64,000 nt of DNA from Kapaibacterium sp044224925 (GTDB taxonomy: Bacteria > Bacteroidota > Ignavibacteria > Kapaibacteriales > Kapaibacteriaceae). Position 1 is the stretch's first letter, and every line of letters starts with the position of its first letter. The notes under the pieces are model-generated. The model was not told where the DNA came from, did no database searches, and was given only the letters and a program-made list of their open reading frames with translations. The translations under genes were made by a program, and so were the position numbers. Shown one piece after another: positions 61,435 through 64,000 of this stretch. The stretch lies in NCBI GenBank assembly GCA_044224925.1, contig JBGAJM010000001.1, forward strand, positions 886,152 through 950,151, written 5' to 3'.

Positions 61435-62871
61435 ATGAACAGACGAAACGTCACCCTTCTGTGCCTCCTTGCCACCCTCCTTCCCTCCCTTGCCGTGTGG
61501 GCCCAGCCGAGCCTTCCCGACATGGTCTTGAGTGGATCGTGGACGGCGCTCTTCAACGCGCCCGACCGACCTGCGAGATCCGTGATCCTGCACATCACGT
61601 CGTATCCGGGAGGTCCGCACGAAACCTATATCGACATTCCGGACCGCGGTCTGTACGGTCTGCGCATGGACTCGACCCTCGTGCGCGATCCGTTGATCTC
61701 CATGATCTCGACGAGTGCACCGATGCGCTTCGAGGCCATGATCCATCGCGACCAATTGTATCTGGAAGGTCTATGGAAGCAAGGCGGCAAGACGTGGTCG
61801 TTCATTGCTCGCAAGATCGATCGGGCTGCCCAGCGTGTGCAGGAACCCGGACCCGTTGTTCCGTACGTTCGCAAACCCATCCGACTTCTCAATCGGGCCG
61901 GAGGTGTTGTGCTGGGCGGTGAGCTCGTGTTACCCGATACCATGCATGCGTGGCCGGCCGTGATCCTCGTGAGTGATGCCGGTATGCATGACAGGAATGC
62001 AGAGGTGTCCGGCCATCATCCGTTTCTCGTATTGGCCGACCTGTTGGCGCGGCAAGGGATCGCCTCGTTGCGATTGGACGATCGGGGCATGGGCTTGTCG
62101 GGCACGTATGGCACCGCCAGCATGGCCGATCGTGTGTCGGACCTAGAAGTGGCCGTCGACCTTCTGCGCACGAATGGTTACATCGCTCGCGACAGCGTCT
62201 TCATCCTCGGTCATGGCGAAGGTGGCGTGCTCGCCGCCCACACGGCCATCACGCGATTGGGCGTTGCCGGACTGATCCTTCTGGGAACTCCGGCGCTCGA
62301 GGGCTGGGACCATTTGAAGGCACAGATCAAATGGCAGGAACAGGAGCGGCGTACATCGAAAGCGGTGATCAAGGTGTATACCGACATGGCCGACCAATGG
62401 CGGTCCATCTTGCGATCGGCTCCGAATGCCGATAGTGCGGCCGAACGCATCGAGCGCTATCATCAGGCGCTCATCGCGTCGAAGGGTTCATCGATCGAGA
62501 AGTATCGGAGATTCCGGACCTTCATGCAGGGAGACCAGCACGCCTATGTGCGGTCGACCGTGGTGCCCCGACTTCAAGAGCTGAACGAGCTGGACCTTCC
62601 CACCTCGCTCCCCTCTTCCTCCTGCAGGGTGCTGGCACTGTTCGCCGAGAAGGATCCGGAAGTGCCCCCGTCAATCCACGAACCGGCCTTTGCAAAGATC
62701 AAGCAGCCGGCGGGCAGATCGGTGACCATACGCCGATTCCCCATGATGAACCATTGGTTTCAAACGTGTTTGGCGTGTACGGCAGAAGAGATGTCGATGC
62801 TGAACGAGACGATCAGTCCGACGGTGGTATCGACGATCAGCGAATGGCTACGTCGGGCACAACCGAAGTGA
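61435..62871 (+). CDS. Secreted alpha/beta-hydrolase-fold protein without the nucleophile serine
   Basis: A 478-residue secreted protein; signal peptide MNRRNVTLLCLLATLLPSLAVWA. An N-terminal beta domain (about 25-145) is followed by an alpha/beta hydrolase domain like the S9/YqkD group (GGVVLGGELVLPDTM; ILVSDAGMHDRN; ASLRLDDRGMGLS). The nucleophile elbow reads ILGHGEGG (259-264): the Ser of GHSxGG is Gly261, codon GGC at 62215-62217. The acid (FAEKDPEVPP) and the histidine (PMMNHWFQT) remain. Either inactive or a binding protein. Its 3' end overlaps the convergent rlpA by 35 bases. Confidence 0.82.
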   Translation: MNRRNVTLLCLLATLLPSLAVWAQPSLPDMVLSGSWTALFNAPDRPARSVILHITSYPGGPHETYIDIPDRGLYGLRMDSTLVRDPLISMISTSAPMRFEAMIHRDQLYLEGLWKQGGKTWSFIARKIDRAAQRVQEPGPVVPYVRKPIRLLNRAGGVVLGGELVLPDTMHAWPAVILVSDAGMHDRNAEVSGHHPFLVLADLLARQGIASLRLDDRGMGLSGTYGTASMADRVSDLEVAVDLLRTNGYIARDSVFILGHGEGGVLAAHTAITRLGVAGLILLGTPALEGWDHLKAQIKWQEQERRTSKAVIKVYTDMADQWRSILRSAPNADSAAERIERYHQALIASKGSSIEKYRRFRTFMQGDQHAYVRSTVVPRLQELNELDLPTSLPSSSCRVLALFAEKDPEVPPSIHEPAFAKIKQPAGRSVTIRRFPMMNHWFQTCLACTAEEMSMLNETISPTVVSTISEWLRRAQPK

Positions 62872-63556
62872 TGCGCTCTGCCACGGCGTAGCGCATGGAT
62901 CGGTTTGAGGCATCCGGTGGCACGATCACCACGTAGGCGTCCGCATTGCTGCGACCCGTCATGGCGCGTGTGAAGGTGGTGGCGGGCGTGGTGGTCTCCA
63001 ACTTTGCTGTTGGGATCACGCGAACGGTCATGTTGGCATCGATGGCCAGGACCGTGGAATCGTTATCGCAGTAGAAATCGTGGATGGTGCGTGGCGTAAG
63101 GGCCATGAGCTCCACCGGGCTGACCGAGACGTTCAGGTGCTGGGCGGCGGCATAAGAGAGGTCGACCACGCGCTTGCGAACGAACGGACCGCGATCGGTG
63201 ACCTCGACGAGCATCACCTTGCCATTGACGGGATTGGAAACACGGATGAGGGAGCCGAACGGAAGGTTGCGGTGTGCCGCCGTGAATTCGTTCATGTTGT
63301 AGGTGCGACCACTGGCCGTGCGACGTCCGTGGAACTGGCGACCATACCACGATGCCAAACCGTCGGTGATCTCATCCAGCGGGAAGTAGAGTTCTTCACG
63401 AACGTTCTCGCGAATGGCGGTATCGGCGTTGTCGGTTCGTACACTTGCAGGAAGGTCACGTGCTTCGACCAGGAAACTCACAGACATCACGGCGAGGAAG
63501 ACGCACGCAAAGATCACCAGTCGCACAAGTGTGCGCATCGAGATCGCTGTCGTCAT
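62837..63556 (-). CDS. rlpA: RlpA-like septal ring lytic transglycosylase
   Basis: A 239-residue protein with an N-terminal membrane anchor or signal (VRLVIFACVFLAVMSVSFLV). The double-psi beta-barrel of RlpA is clear: GLASWYGRQFHGRRTASG, MNEFTAAHRNLPFGSLIRV and VEVTDRGPFVRKRVVDLSYAAA, including the catalytic aspartate in TDRGPF. There is no SPOR domain; the C-terminal ~100 residues are of unknown type. It acts on denuded glycan strands in peptidoglycan. ATG at 63556 or 63538. Confidence 0.9.
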   Translation of the reverse strand: MTTAISMRTLVRLVIFACVFLAVMSVSFLVEARDLPASVRTDNADTAIRENVREELYFPLDEITDGLASWYGRQFHGRRTASGRTYNMNEFTAAHRNLPFGSLIRVSNPVNGKVMLVEVTDRGPFVRKRVVDLSYAAAQHLNVSVSPVELMALTPRTIHDFYCDNDSTVLAIDANMTVRVIPTAKLETTTPATTFTRAMTGRSNADAYVVIVPPDASNRSMRYAVAERITSVVPDVAIR

Positions 63557-63691
63557 AGTGGTTCCTCCGGACTGTTCGTGTTCTACAAGACAAGCAACTT
63601 CACACCTTTTTGCCTTGAAACCAATGAACGCTACATGAAAAGAAGTTCATACGTCATCTTAGCCGGGAGTGTCCATTTCTTAGTTGAAATA
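63557..63691. other. Intergenic region, probable insertion-element terminus
   Basis: No gene. The transposase fragment ends at 63692, so one end of the element should lie here. The text GGGAGTGTCCATTTCTTAG (from 63665) is a reasonable candidate terminal repeat, but the other end is outside the window, so it cannot be confirmed. Confidence 0.35.
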
Positions 63692-64000
63692 TCACGAGGC
63701 TGAAGCACGTTTCGATTTACGAAGTTCTGTCGAGATAGCCAATGCAAGAGAATCAAGCGCGTGGTAGTTGCCGAGTCTGTTCATGCGTGTTTCATGATGA
63801 AGTGCTGCTAGTGTCGCCCATCGCAATCGCTGGTCGGAGTTTGTCCAATAGCTCACTTGACGCGTGAAGCGTTCCATGCAACGATTCAGATTCTCGATTC
63901 GATTCGTGGTACCGAGAGATCGTCCGAATAGCGCGTTCATACCAAGCCTCTGAAGTGTGATTGTCTCCTCAAGTCCTTCTGATAGGGACTGCGCCGCACT
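63692..64000 (-). mobile_element. C-terminal part of a mutator/IS256-like transposase (cut by window edge)
   Basis: 103 codons run in from the right edge without a stop. They read SLSEGLEETITLQRLGM, then GRSLGTTNRIENLNRCM, VSYWTNSDQRLRWATLA and a final MNRLGNYHALDSLALA. The pattern 'leegleetltl.rlg ... s..TTN.iE..n...r.V..W.nSdqr.RW.a' is the C-terminal part of mutator-type (IS256-like) transposases, including the conserved Glu of the DDE triad in TTNRIEN. It looks intact as far as visible. The ATG at 63940 is internal. The whole element lies to the right of the window. Confidence 0.8.

Overview
The window is a 64 kb chromosomal segment, G+C in the high fifties by eye. It looks like a member of the FCB superphylum (Bacteroidota / Chlorobiota / Ignavibacteria / Candidatus Kapabacteria neighbourhood). 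The reasons are: seven secreted proteins with C-terminal type IX secretion (T9SS) sorting domains, a GWxTD-domain protein, an Omp28-like protein, a DUF3467 protein, Bacteroidota-style -7 promoter elements (TAnnTTTG) before many genes, and respiratory complex genes split into small pieces (nuoAB, nuoJK, atpDC). A Kapabacteria-like placement is my best guess and is an inference. Most of the window is ordinary housekeeping and secretome; only the right edge carries mobile DNA, the C-terminal end of a mutator/IS256-like transposase.

Layout. 1-5000: minus-strand operon of a catalytically odd amidohydrolase, an alpha/beta hydrolase, an M1 aminopeptidase and pdxH, preceded by a hairpin-rich intergenic stretch and followed by a heptamer tandem array. 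5430-6220: tRNA-Pro, a two-way terminator and a lipoprotein. 6320-12350: the least ordinary block, with a nucleotidyltransferase-like protein, a radical SAM protein fused to a second methyltransferase, and a large secreted redoxin/beta-propeller protein. 12370-17450: rel, nuoJK, a CxC lipoprotein, a UmuD-like peptidase and a DUF4397 protein. 17460-19040: tRNA-Leu, tRNA-Val, a NifU C-terminal-domain protein and Mrp. 19180-24010: three T9SS cargo proteins. 24020-27680 (minus): FAH-family enzyme, processive GT2, LptE, MBL hydrolase. 27750-31910: methyltransferase, nuoAB, anmK, acyl-CoA dehydrogenase. 31930-39190 (minus): tamB, icd, thiolase. 39300-45480: atpDC, a small secreted protein, guaB, an M24 peptidase, GT4. 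45490-50190: heterodisulfide-reductase-like Fe-S protein, CoA-transferase, GWxTD protein. 50120-57500 (minus): Omp28-like T9SS protein, yidC-yidD-rnpA-rpmH, DUF3467, TPR lipoprotein. 57540-63560: BNR-propeller protein, LolA-like protein, a secreted hydrolase lacking its serine, RlpA. 63690-64000: transposase fragment.

How the genes fit together. Energy metabolism is represented by complex I, ATP synthase, isocitrate dehydrogenase, acyl-CoA dehydrogenase, thiolase, CoA-transferase and a membrane Fe-S oxidoreductase. Envelope construction is represented by LptE, TamB, YidC/YidD, the LolA-like protein, RlpA and AnmK. Peptide turnover is represented by M1, M24 and two alpha/beta hydrolases.

The strongest leads are: (i) the nucleotidyltransferase / radical SAM-methyltransferase cluster; (ii) the decamer GGCGGCAAGG, found 12 times by eye, 10 of them on one strand; (iii) several genes whose -7 element sits 3-6 nt before the start codon, which predicts leaderless mRNAs; (iv) a T9SS protein that appears to read through its own terminator; and (v) hydrolase-family proteins missing catalytic residues. 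Everything was read by eye; no searches or alignments were run.
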